A DNA stretch of 64,000 nt, taken from contig DATKMK010000098.1 in NCBI GenBank assembly GCA_035541895.1, forward strand, positions 62,001-126,000, given 5' to 3'. Position 1 is the first letter of the stretch; each line of letters opens with the position of its first letter. The DNA comes from DATKMK01 sp035541895. GTDB taxonomy: Bacteria > Desulfobacterota > Binatia > HRBIN30 > JACQVA1. Below, in pieces: positions 45,876-54,015 of this stretch. The notes below the pieces were generated by a model, which searched no databases, was not told the origin of the DNA, and saw only the letters and a program-made list of their open reading frames with translations. A program made the translations under genes and the position numbers.

Positions 45876-47192
45876 CTACGGCCAGAACAGCCGGCGGGCT
45901 TCGCCGTGCAGCCAGTCGCGGAAATCGGGATGTGCCAGCTCGATGAGGGCGAGGGCGCGCTCGCGCTGCGTGCGTCCCTGCAGATTGATGATGCCGTACT
46001 CGGTGACGACGAAGTCGACGAAGGTGCGCGGCACGGTGACGATCGTGCCCGGAGGCAACTGCGGCACGATGCGCGAGATGCTGCCGCCACGCGTGGTCGA
46101 CGGCAGTACGTGAATCGCGCGACCGCCGGCGGAGTAGAGCGCCCCCATCGTCCAGACCAACTGGCCGCCGGGACCAGTGTACATCTGCGGCCCGATCGAT
46201 TCGGAGGCGACTTGCCCGGTGAGATCGATCATCGACGCTTGATTGATCGCGACGAGATTGCGGATCGATGAGATGCGCGGGAGATTGTTGACCCACTCGA
46301 TTTCCTTGATCGCGATGCCCGAATTGTCGGCGCAGAAGCTCATGTCCGCGCCGGGGACGACGAAGGACGCTGTGGCCACGCCGGGATGATATGTCTTGTA
46401 GCGGCCGGTGGCGGCGCCGGCTTTGACCAGCTCGACCGCCGAGGCGACCAGGATCTCCGAATCGATTCCGAGGTCATGCTTCTCGGTCAGATAACTGCCC
46501 ATGCATGACGACAGCGTCCCCGTGCCGATTTGGATCGTGTCGCGGTCATTGACCAAGGTCGACACATACGCGCCGACGACCTCGGTGATCTCCTGTCGCT
46601 CCGCCGTAAGCTCAGGCAACCGGATCATATCCGGGCGATCACGTCGCTCGACCAGCAGATCGAACTCCGACAGGTGTACGAAGTTGTCGCCCCGGGTCGG
46701 CAGACCGCGGCCGCCCACCTCAGCGATGCTCAGCTTTGCGGTGCGCAGCAGTGCCTTCGATTGCCAGACGCTGTAGCCGAAGTTGACGAAGCCGCGGGCG
46801 TCGGGTTCCGACACCGGGGTCATGAAGACGTCTGCCGAGAAGCCGTCGTGGCGGCCGCCTTCGAGCACCTTCGAGCCGATGCCGTAGTCGGTGACGGCAA
46901 AGTCACCGTGACGCGACTCGATCGACGGTCGCACCAGCACGGAGATGAAGTCGCTGACGAAGTCGATGTGACCGTCCCACGCCGGATCGCTCTTCGCCCA
47001 CGGATGCGGATGCCGCGTCGCCCCTTGGATCACGCGCACGCCTTGCAACTCGCCGCGGCGTTCGGCGAGCGCGTTCATCAACGTCACCGGCACCGGGCCC
47101 ATCGGGAACCGCACGAGATCGCCGCTTTTGACGCGGCGCGCGGCGGCGTCGGCGGCGGTGAGCTTGTCGGCGAAGGCGGTGCGCCAATCCAT
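45876..47192 (-). CDS. Acetyl-CoA hydrolase/4-hydroxybutyrate CoA-transferase family protein
   Basis: The protein is 438 residues from the ATG at 47192, 17 bases after the MBL gene. RRVKSGDLVRFPMGPVPVTL, RDTIQIGTGTLSSCMGSYL and GALYSAGGRAIHVLPST are family motifs. FVDFVVTEYGIINLQGRTQR is the conserved C-terminal region of class I CoA transferases of this type. It transfers CoA between short carboxylic acids or hydrolyses acetyl-CoA; which one is not decidable here. It follows the MBL-fold gene on the same strand and may be part of its transcript. Confidence 0.88.
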   Translation of the reverse strand: MDWRTAFADKLTAADAAARRVKSGDLVRFPMGPVPVTLMNALAERRGELQGVRVIQGATRHPHPWAKSDPAWDGHIDFVSDFISVLVRPSIESRHGDFAVTDYGIGSKVLEGGRHDGFSADVFMTPVSEPDARGFVNFGYSVWQSKALLRTAKLSIAEVGGRGLPTRGDNFVHLSEFDLLVERRDRPDMIRLPELTAERQEITEVVGAYVSTLVNDRDTIQIGTGTLSSCMGSYLTEKHDLGIDSEILVASAVELVKAGAATGRYKTYHPGVATASFVVPGADMSFCADNSGIAIKEIEWVNNLPRISSIRNLVAINQASMIDLTGQVASESIGPQMYTGPGGQLVWTMGALYSAGGRAIHVLPSTTRGGSISRIVPQLPPGTIVTVPRTFVDFVVTEYGIINLQGRTQRERALALIELAHPDFRDWLHGEARRLFWP

Positions 47193-47209
47193 CGGATCAC
47201 GGTCGGGGA

Positions 47210-47938
47210 TCAGGCGTTGCCGCCGAGTAGTTCGCGCAGGGTGGCGGCCAGGTCTCGCAGGACGCGGGCACCGTCGCCGACGAACACCGAGCCGTGCATG
47301 GTCGCGAGCACGCGCGGCTGCAGATCCGCCAACTCGTTCACGATGCGCTCGGTATGCGGCGTGAACGGGTAGGCGTGTGCGAACGGTCCATTCGCGTCTT
47401 GGATCAAGCCCGCGCGGTGTCGCGCGAGCACGTCGGTCTCGGTGATCGGCTCCACCTCGCCGCCGTGCGACAAGAGATCGGAGCAGAACAGCGTGCGGGT
47501 GGACTCGTCGAACAGCAGCGACGCCTCCCAACTGTGCGGGAGATGCGGCGTTTGAAGGAAGCGGAAGCGGTGCCGGCCGGTCGAAAAGCTCTCGCCGTGC
47601 TGCATCATACGCGCCGGACGAGCGGCGAAATCATTGAGACTTGTGAGCGCGCCGACGGTGGTGCACAGCGCTTCGGCCTGCGGCGCGAGCGCCAGCCATT
47701 CATTGAGGCTGCCGCACTCGTCGGCCTCGAAGTGGCTGAAGCCGCTCCACCGCACCCGCTTCGGATCGATCAGCGACGCGACGCCTTCGCGCACCGCCGG
47801 GAACATCGCCTTCATGCCGGTGTGGTACAGCAACGGCTCGTCATCGCGCACCAGAAACTGACTGAACTGCAGATTGTACTCCGGCACGAAGCTGGTGAGG
47901 CGAAAGGTGTCGGGTGCGATCTCGGTTACGTTTGTCAT
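47210..47938 (-). CDS. MBL-fold protein with flavodiiron-type metal site
   Basis: The protein is 242 residues from the ATG at 47938, preceded by AAAGGCGG. HFEADECGSLNEWL carries the HxExD metal motif of the metallo-beta-lactamase domain of flavodiiron proteins, rather than the common HxHxDH. Other ligand candidates are H in TPHLPHSWEASL, D in LFCSDLLSHGG and H in ATMHGSVF. No flavodoxin domain follows, so this is a stand-alone oxygen/NO-reductase-like or hydrolase form. Function is uncertain. It starts one base before the stop codon of the upstream alcohol dehydrogenase and lies ahead of the CoA transferase. Confidence 0.8.
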   Translation of the reverse strand: MTNVTEIAPDTFRLTSFVPEYNLQFSQFLVRDDEPLLYHTGMKAMFPAVREGVASLIDPKRVRWSGFSHFEADECGSLNEWLALAPQAEALCTTVGALTSLNDFAARPARMMQHGESFSTGRHRFRFLQTPHLPHSWEASLLFDESTRTLFCSDLLSHGGEVEPITETDVLARHRAGLIQDANGPFAHAYPFTPHTERIVNELADLQPRVLATMHGSVFVGDGARVLRDLAATLRELLGGNA

Positions 47939-47939
47939 A

Positions 47940-49055
47940 TCAACCGCCTTTCGAAGGTAAGAGGCACGAGTGAATGCTCGACTCACCCGGGAGGTCGCCG
48001 GCGAGCATCTGAATCGCGTGCTCAGCTTGCTCGAGTGGGAACTCGTGCGTGTGCATCTTGCCAAGCAGGGGCATGCGGCCGGATTCGATCAAACGAATGG
48101 CCGCCTGATACGACTTGCTCGTCACCCCCAAGGCGCCGGTGATTTTGATCTCCTTGGCGACGACCAAGTCGCTGATGAAATCCGGGACCGGTTTGAATCC
48201 CTTGACGCCGGCGAGCACGATGCGCGCACCCATGGCCGCGTAGTAGAGCGATTCGGCGATCGGCTCCGCTGCGTACGCCGAGACCTCGACGATGACGTCG
48301 GCGCCGTGGCCATTGGTCAGGTCGCGCACGGCTTTGCGAGCGTCGTCGGCTTCGATGTTGATGACGTGGTCGGCCCCGAGTTCGAGCGCCAAAGCCAGTT
48401 TGCTAGCATCGCGGTCGAGGCCGGTGACGATGATCATGTCGGCGCCCGCGGCGCGTGCGGCGATGGCACTCGCGAGGCCGCGTTGGCCAGGACCGAGAAT
48501 GAGCACGATATCACCCGGGCCCGTGTCGGGGATGTCGACCGCCCAACGGAAGCCGGCGCCGAGCGGATTGAACATCACCGCGAGTCCAGGCGGGAGATCC
48601 TTGCGTACCTTGTGCACGAGCGAGTGCGGGTCGAGATACATGAAGTCGGCGTAGGCGCCCCACAGGCCCGGCGCATGCGAGAGCGGAATGTAGGAGTAGC
48701 CGAACAGGCCGGAACCACGACCGCGGCACAATTGGTAGTTCCCGCCGATGCAGGCGCGGCAGTAACCGCAAGGGATGAGCACTTCCACCGCGACGCGGTC
48801 GCCGACGTCGACGCCCCATCGTTCGGCCGCGCGGTCGCCGATGCGTTCGATGATGCCGAGCGGTTCGTGCCCCGGAATCAGCGGCCAGCGCACCGGCAGG
48901 ACGCCGGTGTACTGCTCGACGTCGCTGCCGCAGATGCCGCAGGCCTCGACGCGCAGCAGCGCACCATCGTCGTCGATATCGGGAATCGGCAACTCGCGCA
49001 GCTCAAGCTGGCGCGGAGCGGTTTGCACGATTGCGCGTGTCGTCTTCGGCGGCAT
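47940..49055 (-). CDS. Zinc-dependent alcohol dehydrogenase (MDR)
   Basis: The protein is 371 residues from the ATG at 49055. An 18-residue extension upstream is translated repeat sequence and I exclude it. EACGICGSDVEQYTG holds the catalytic-zinc Cys, and GHEPLGIIERIGD the His-Glu pair. CGYCRACIGGNYQLCRGR holds four structural-zinc cysteines. VLILGPGQRGLASAIAARAA is the NAD(P)-binding motif. It oxidises an alcohol or reduces an aldehyde; the substrate is unknown. It ends next to the MBL gene start and probably shares its transcript. Confidence 0.92.
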   Translation of the reverse strand: MPPKTTRAIVQTAPRQLELRELPIPDIDDDGALLRVEACGICGSDVEQYTGVLPVRWPLIPGHEPLGIIERIGDRAAERWGVDVGDRVAVEVLIPCGYCRACIGGNYQLCRGRGSGLFGYSYIPLSHAPGLWGAYADFMYLDPHSLVHKVRKDLPPGLAVMFNPLGAGFRWAVDIPDTGPGDIVLILGPGQRGLASAIAARAAGADMIIVTGLDRDASKLALALELGADHVINIEADDARKAVRDLTNGHGADVIVEVSAYAAEPIAESLYYAAMGARIVLAGVKGFKPVPDFISDLVVAKEIKITGALGVTSKSYQAAIRLIESGRMPLLGKMHTHEFPLEQAEHAIQMLAGDLPGESSIHSCLLPSKGG

Positions 49056-49070
49056 ACGGTAGTCGCACAC

Positions 49071-49104
49071 TGAAACCACAGATGGACACAGATGAACACT
49101 GATT
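49071..49104. repeat. Single arm of the GATGGACAC repeat family
   Basis: TGAAACCACAGATGGACACA and the following GATGAACACTGATT match the arms of the element at 34638-34728. No inverted partner is seen, so it may be a half copy. It lies between the alcohol dehydrogenase and the serine hydrolase gene. Confidence 0.7.
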
Positions 49105-49113
49105 GGCAAGCGA

Positions 49114-50277
49114 TCAGTTTAGCGCGTTGTACACGTCGAAGATCAGGCTGAAGCCGCGCGCGTCGCCGGACAGTCCTTGCTGCATCTGGTTCATGACGTA
49201 GGCGAAGCCGAGGCGTGCGTCGGGATCGGCGAAGGCGATCGATCCGCCGGCGCCGGGATGACCGAACGCGCGCGGATTGGGACCGAACGGAATCATCGGT
49301 TGGGTGAGAAAGAAGCCGAGACCGAACCGCGTGTGCAGCGGGGCGAGGACGGCGTCGGTGCCAAACGCCTGTTCGGTGGTGGCGCGATTGATCGCGTCTG
49401 GCCCGAGGATGTGGACCCCGTCGAGGTCGCCGTTGCATGCGAGCGCGCCGTAGATCCGAGCGAGGCCGCGCGCATCGCCGTGGCCATTGGCCGCCGGGAT
49501 TTCCGCGCCGCGCCAGCCGCGCGTGTTGACCTGGCGTGGATCGAGTCGCGGGTTGCCGAAGACCCGGCCGGCGAGCGATTCGGGATTCTTCGCAGCATTG
49601 ACGAAGACGTCGGCAGCGCCCTGCGGTGGCGGCGGTGCTGGGATCATATCGGCGCAGCGCGCATCGTCGTGTTCGTCGAGACCGATGTGAAAGTCGACCT
49701 CGAGAGGTTTGGCGATCTCTTCGCGAAAGTACCTGCCGAGCGAGCGGCCGTCGACGCGACGGACGAGTTCACCGACGAGATAGCCGAAGGTGAGCGCGTG
49801 ATAGCCGTGCTGAGTGCCGGGCTTCCACGCGGGCGCTTGGGCGGCGAGCGTCGAGGTCATGAAGTGCCAATCATAGAGGTGCTCGACGGTGATCGGCGGC
49901 GCGACCGGAGCGAGGCCCGCCTGATGGCTGAGCAGATGGCGTACGGGGACTTGGTCTTTGCCGGCTTGGGCGAACTCCGGCCAGTAGCGCGCGACCGCTG
50001 CATCAAGATCGAGTCGCCCCTGCTCGACCAGTCGGTGCGCACAGATTGCTGTCATCCCCTTCGTCGTCGAGTAGACGTTGACGATGGTGTCACGCTGCCA
50101 CGGCCGCGTGCGGGCGGCGTCTGCATAACCGCCCCAGAGATCCACGACCGGCTCGCCGTCGAGCGTGACGGCGAGCGCCGCACCGACTTCGCCGCTGGCG
50201 AAGCTGCCTTCGAACGATTGCCGCACGCGTTCGAAGCGGGAATCGCATGCGCCCTGGACTTGGACGTTCGTCGCCAT
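49114..50277 (-). CDS. EstB-type serine hydrolase (beta-lactamase fold)
   Basis: The protein is 387 residues from the ATG at 50277, with GGAGGTGAC immediately upstream. NVYSTTKGM contains the SxxK pair (S70, K73) that is nucleophile and base in class C beta-lactamase-like esterases. GYHALTFGYL supplies the Tyr of the YxN/YxA motif, and GHPGAGGSIAF the C-terminal HxG. There is no signal peptide, so it is a cytoplasmic esterase rather than a penicillin-binding protein. The substrate is unknown. Confidence 0.9.
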   Translation of the reverse strand: MATNVQVQGACDSRFERVRQSFEGSFASGEVGAALAVTLDGEPVVDLWGGYADAARTRPWQRDTIVNVYSTTKGMTAICAHRLVEQGRLDLDAAVARYWPEFAQAGKDQVPVRHLLSHQAGLAPVAPPITVEHLYDWHFMTSTLAAQAPAWKPGTQHGYHALTFGYLVGELVRRVDGRSLGRYFREEIAKPLEVDFHIGLDEHDDARCADMIPAPPPPQGAADVFVNAAKNPESLAGRVFGNPRLDPRQVNTRGWRGAEIPAANGHGDARGLARIYGALACNGDLDGVHILGPDAINRATTEQAFGTDAVLAPLHTRFGLGFFLTQPMIPFGPNPRAFGHPGAGGSIAFADPDARLGFAYVMNQMQQGLSGDARGFSLIFDVYNALN

Positions 50278-50630
50278 GTCACCTCCAACGAGATTTGCTG
50301 GATACCCTACCGGCATTGCGCGGGGCAATGGCCGAGGCGAGGTCGCCGGACAGTCGGCGGCCGACCAATCCCTTGCCGAAGCGCGCGGCTGTGAGCTCCG
50401 ATGACGCGGCCCGTGGGCCAAAAATCGTTCGCTTCTGACACCTGCTAACCGCGGGAAGGAGAATTTCTGGCCTTTGATATTGTCACCCTCACGATCCGCT
50501 CGTTCGCGCCGCATCGACGGAAGCTCGTTCCGTGGCAAAGGGCATGCTCCTCCATTGAGCGACGGACGCCCGGACTTACCACGGGAGGTTTTCAAGCGCC
50601 GTCCGTACGAAGTTCGCCGTGGAGAAAGGA
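50278..50630. other. Intergenic stretch, no gene
   Basis: These 353 bases separate the divergent serine hydrolase and beta-helix genes. It must hold both promoters, but I cannot identify -35/-10 boxes with confidence. No repeat or RNA structure was found. Confidence 0.5.
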
Positions 50631-52565
50631 ATGGCCATGGCACTATCGAACGATACGCGCCGATCCCCATCAGCTTTCGCGCTGACATGTATCTGTGGAG
50701 TGTGCTTGATCGCCGAGGCACAGGCGGCGCGGGCCGCCATTCTCAAGCTCGATCCGCCATGTGTTGTGGGGACGGGCACGAGTGCGAGCTGCACCGAGAT
50801 GGACCTAGATGAGTGTCTCCCCGGCGGTGCGGGTTTCACCGGTGCTGTCGCGTTTAACTGCGGCCCCAACCCGGTCACCATCACTATCACCATCACCAAG
50901 ACCATCACCGCCGACACCTCCGTTGACGGCGGGAATCTGGTCACGATCAGCGGCGGGCACAACGTGCTCGTTTTCACCGTGCTCGCCGACGTGAACACGG
51001 GCGTTGCGTTCACGGTCACGAACCTGACCATCGCCGACGGCAGGGGCGCGTACGGCGGCAGCGGTGGCATCAGCAACAGCGGCGGCGGGACGTTGACGCT
51101 TATCAACAGCACTCTTTCCGACAATGGTGGTGGCGGCATCGACAACGGCGGTGACTTGATGGTGACGAACAGCACCTTCTCCGGTAACAGCACGGACCCC
51201 GGATACGGCGGCGGCGGCATCGCCAACCTTGCCTCCGGCACGCTGACGGTGAGCGGTAGCACGTTCTCCGGCAATCAGTCCGCGGGCGGCGCCGGCATCT
51301 ACAACGCCGGCATGCTGACGGTGGTCAACAGCACCTTCTCCGGCAATAGCGCGACCACCGCAGGCGGGATTTACAACGACGGCGGTACGTTGATGGTGAC
51401 CGGCAGCACCTTCGCCAACAACAGTGCCACCAGCGGCGGCGGCATCTGGAACAGCGGCGACGTGAGCGTCACCAACTGCACCTTCTCCGGCAACACGGCG
51501 TACGAGTTTTTCGGCGGCGACGGCGGCGGTCTCTCCAACAGCGGCCACCTGGACGTCACCAACTGCACCTTCTGGGGCAATACCGCGCGCAGCGCTTTCG
51601 GTCCCCTTAGCAGCGGCAGCATATTCAACAACGGTACTGCCACGGTCGTCAACAGCATCCTCGCCAATGACACGTTCAATTGCGGCGGTGCGCTTGTCAC
51701 GGACGGCGGTCATAACATCGAGTCCGGCGCGACCTGCGGCTTCACCGCCAACGGTTCGCTGAGCAACACGAACCCCGGGCTCGACTCGGCGGGCGTGGCC
51801 AGCAATGGTGGGCCGACGCAGACCATCGCGCTGCAAGCCTTCAGTCCGGCGATCAACGCCGGCGACGAGAGCGTCTGCGACGCCCCGCCGGTGAACAACC
51901 TCGACCAGCGCGGTTACAGCCGACCAGGTACGGGTGCCACGCGCTGTTCCATCGGTGCCTACGAGTACCACTCGGTCGGCCCGGGGCCGACACTGACGCC
52001 CACACCGACGCCTACCATCACGCCGACCCGGCCGACTCCGACGCGTACAGCGACGCCCACGGTCACGCCGACCCGGACACCGGGTGGGCTGCGATTGCTC
52101 ACAACGGACGCCGATCACGATGGGAAGATAGAGAGCGCAACCCTGGTCTGGCCGGGGGCCTCGCATTTGGGCGGTGGGCTGGGTCACGACTGTGCATATT
52201 CCGATTTCGGCTATTTGAACTGTACCGTCGGATCCGACACGTGCGAAATACCACTCTCCTTGGTCCCATCCGACTACAGCGGCGATGTCTACGTCTGGAT
52301 GTGGGGTAACTACCCGGACGGGTCATTCGCCTCTGACTGTCAGATCGTCAGGGTAGACGACATCGTCTGCGTCGGTGACTGCGATGGCAGCGGGAAGGTC
52401 ACGGTGGAGGAACTGGTGAAGGGCGTGACCATTGCGCTGGGCAACGCCGAACTGTCGACGTGTCCCGAGTTCGATTGCAATCAAGAGAGCAAAGTCAGCG
52501 TGGACTGTCTGGTGAAGGCCGTGAATACGGCGCTCAAGGGCTGCATGGCGCTACCTCGGACATAA
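50631..52565 (+). CDS. Secreted beta-helix (choice-of-anchor Q-type) protein with EF-hand C-terminus
   Basis: The protein is about 644 residues from the ATG at 50631 (GGAGAAAGGA directly upstream). A signal peptide is followed by short repeats of the form LTVVNSTFSGNSATTAGGIY, with N-S-T-F-S/G-N turns, over residues about 150-330. This is the right-handed beta-helix pattern of adhesin-like choice-of-anchor Q proteins. A 35-residue Thr/Pro linker (about 455-490) leads to an extra domain. The last 60 residues hold two calcium-loop halves (VGDCDGSGKVTVEELVKGV and EFDCNQESKVSVDCLVKAVN) with paired cysteines. It is probably surface-exposed. Confidence 0.8.
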   Translation: MAMALSNDTRRSPSAFALTCICGVCLIAEAQAARAAILKLDPPCVVGTGTSASCTEMDLDECLPGGAGFTGAVAFNCGPNPVTITITITKTITADTSVDGGNLVTISGGHNVLVFTVLADVNTGVAFTVTNLTIADGRGAYGGSGGISNSGGGTLTLINSTLSDNGGGGIDNGGDLMVTNSTFSGNSTDPGYGGGGIANLASGTLTVSGSTFSGNQSAGGAGIYNAGMLTVVNSTFSGNSATTAGGIYNDGGTLMVTGSTFANNSATSGGGIWNSGDVSVTNCTFSGNTAYEFFGGDGGGLSNSGHLDVTNCTFWGNTARSAFGPLSSGSIFNNGTATVVNSILANDTFNCGGALVTDGGHNIESGATCGFTANGSLSNTNPGLDSAGVASNGGPTQTIALQAFSPAINAGDESVCDAPPVNNLDQRGYSRPGTGATRCSIGAYEYHSVGPGPTLTPTPTPTITPTRPTPTRTATPTVTPTRTPGGLRLLTTDADHDGKIESATLVWPGASHLGGGLGHDCAYSDFGYLNCTVGSDTCEIPLSLVPSDYSGDVYVWMWGNYPDGSFASDCQIVRVDDIVCVGDCDGSGKVTVEELVKGVTIALGNAELSTCPEFDCNQESKVSVDCLVKAVNTALKGCMALPRT

Positions 52566-52599
52566 GTGCGGATCGCACTCGTCGTAGACGAACTCATCA

Positions 52600-52740
52600 C
52601 GGAAGCGCAGAGACACAGAGGAGAAGATCCACCGCGTTTACGGGCTCCCTGCGAACCGTCATCCTCGATGAGGTTTGATTCTTCATCTGCGAGCCTCCGA
52701 TCCCGTGGCGCTCTGTGCCTCCGTGCCTCTGGGGTGAAGC
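52600..52740. repeat. Inverted CACAGAGGCACAGAG-like repeat element near tRNA-Pro
   Basis: The left arm (52600-52629: GGAAGCGCAGAGACACAGAG) and right arm (52701-52738: CTCTGTGCCTCCGTGCCTCT) are reverse-complementary word arrays around a 70-base centre. Confidence 0.65.
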
Positions 52741-52794
52741 TCTTTTTCACGTCAAAGTTGAGACGACGAATCAGCCGGAGTGTCGGGGAGAGAA

Positions 52795-52868
52795 TCGGGG
52801 CGGCCGGATTTGAACCGGCGACCACTCGCACCCCAAGCGAGTGCGCTACCAGGCTGCGCCACGCCCCG
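52795..52868 (-). tRNA. tRNA-Pro (GGG)
   Basis: The 74-nt cloverleaf has acceptor stem CGGGGCG/CGCCCCG, discriminator A, anticodon stem ACTCGC/GCGAGT with loop TTGGGGT (anticodon GGG), and T loop TTCAAAT. CCA is not encoded. It sits downstream of the ihfA-merR genes, a position also known in other proteobacteria. Confidence 0.95.
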
Positions 52869-52904
52869 TTGGTGCGCTCGTGCTACCACGCAGTCTTGGG
52901 GCGT

Positions 52905-53180
52905 TCAAGAAAGTCGCTGATCGTCGACGAGGAATTGTTGAATTGCACGCGGACTCAGCCGCACCGTGTGGCGGCGTTCGTCGAGCTGCACCAAGTTGAG
53001 ATCCCACAGCGAGGTGATCGCCCGCGCCACTTCGGATCGGGAGACGTCCAGAATCGGCGGCAGCTCGGCCAAGCTGATGTGGCTTTCGAGTCCCCACAAG
53101 TAGTAGCCGATCGTCAGCACCCGCAAGAGCGAGAACGCAATCTCCGATCCGCCGTGATCCAGCCCCGCCCCGTCGCGCAT
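52905..53180 (-). CDS. Small winged-helix protein
   Basis: The protein is 91 residues from the ATG at 53180, with CAGGAGA upstream. SEIAFSLLRVLTIGYYLWGL is followed by SLAELPPILDVSRSEVARAI and TSLWDLNLVQLDERRHTVRL, a helix-turn-helix plus beta-hairpin wing. It probably binds DNA, but the family (MarR- or IclR-like) is not clear. It lies between merR and tRNA-Pro on the same strand, inserted in an otherwise conserved cluster. I do not recognise a named homologue. Confidence 0.6.
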   Translation of the reverse strand: MRDGAGLDHGGSEIAFSLLRVLTIGYYLWGLESHISLAELPPILDVSRSEVARAITSLWDLNLVQLDERRHTVRLSPRAIQQFLVDDQRLS

Positions 53181-53307
53181 GCGATCTCCTGTCGCGATGT
53201 TGGACAGCAACGCGTATGCCAGGATTCCGGTCCGGTATCCCGTCCGTTGAAGACACACGCGCACGCTTTTGTGTGTCGGATGCTAAGAAGCTGACGCGGG
53301 GCACCCG

Positions 53308-53688
53308 TCAGCGTAGCAGTTTGTAGAGAGATTCGAGGTCCTTCTTCACGCGGATCAGTGCGTTGCGATAGGTGCGCTCGCCGAGGGGCAGCGCCATTTG
53401 TTCCTTGGGGGCCTTCTGCTCACGCTGTTCGCTTTGCTGTGTCCTCAGCCGCTTCTTCGCGCCCTCGATGGTGAATCGCTCCTGATGCAGCAGGCGCTTG
53501 ATTTCGAGGACCGTCTCGATATCGCGCCGCCGGTAGAGGCGGTGCTTCGAGCGTGTCTTGCCGGGCTTGAGGATGCTGAACTCGGTCTCCCAGTAGCGCA
53601 GCACGTAGGGTTTGACTCCGACGATGTCGGCGACTTCGCCGATCTTGAAGTACAACTTGTCTGGAATCTGGGGCTTGGCTGCCCGCAC
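53308..53688 (-). CDS. MerR-family transcriptional regulator
   Basis: The protein is 126 residues. KLYFKIGEVADIVGVKPYVL is followed by RYWETEFSILKPGKTRSKHR and LYRRRDIETVLEIKRLL, a complete MerR DNA-binding domain. The C-terminal coiled coil is short (RTYRNALIRVKKDLESLYKL) and has no effector domain. This form commonly follows ihfA, as here, 7 bases downstream of it. Its targets are unknown. Confidence 0.9.
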   Translation of the reverse strand: MRAAKPQIPDKLYFKIGEVADIVGVKPYVLRYWETEFSILKPGKTRSKHRLYRRRDIETVLEIKRLLHQERFTIEGAKKRLRTQQSEQREQKAPKEQMALPLGERTYRNALIRVKKDLESLYKLLR

Positions 53689-53695
53689 GGGTCCT

Positions 53696-53983
53696 CTACT
53701 GGCTCGGGTTCATCGATTTCTTCAAGACCGGACTGGCTTTGAAGGTGAGCACCTTGCGTCCGCTGATGGTGATCTCTTCGCCGGTCTGCGGATTGCGCCC
53801 CTTGCGCGGGCGTTTGTGGTGCACCACGAAGTTGCCGAAGCCGGAGATCTTGACCTTTTGCCCTTGCTCGAGACGCCCCTTGATCAGTTCGAAGATCGAC
53901 TCGACGACCTCACTGGCATCTTTCTTCGAGAACCCGACGCGCTCGTAGATTCGCTCCACGATATCGCTCTTGGTCATCGTCAC
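53696..53983 (-). CDS. ihfA: Integration host factor subunit alpha
   Basis: The protein is 95 residues. MTMTKSDIVERIYERVGFSK and ISGFGNFVVHHKRPRKGRNP are HU/IHF signatures: RPRKGRNPQTGEEI is the DNA-bending arm with the intercalating proline. The length matches IHF-alpha. It bends specific DNA for recombination, replication and transcription. It lies downstream of pheT, as is typical of proteobacteria. The IhfB partner is not in the window. Confidence 0.92.
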   Translation of the reverse strand: MTMTKSDIVERIYERVGFSKKDASEVVESIFELIKGRLEQGQKVKISGFGNFVVHHKRPRKGRNPQTGEEITISGRKVLTFKASPVLKKSMNPSQ

Positions 53984-54015
53984 GGCGCGTCCCTCCTCGC
54001 GGCGTGTCGGCGCGG

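Noticed and set aside
50805..52187. Long antisense frame opposite the beta-helix gene
   Set aside because: Low-complexity Arg/Val/Gly translation with no motif; the sense strand shows clear beta-helix repeats.
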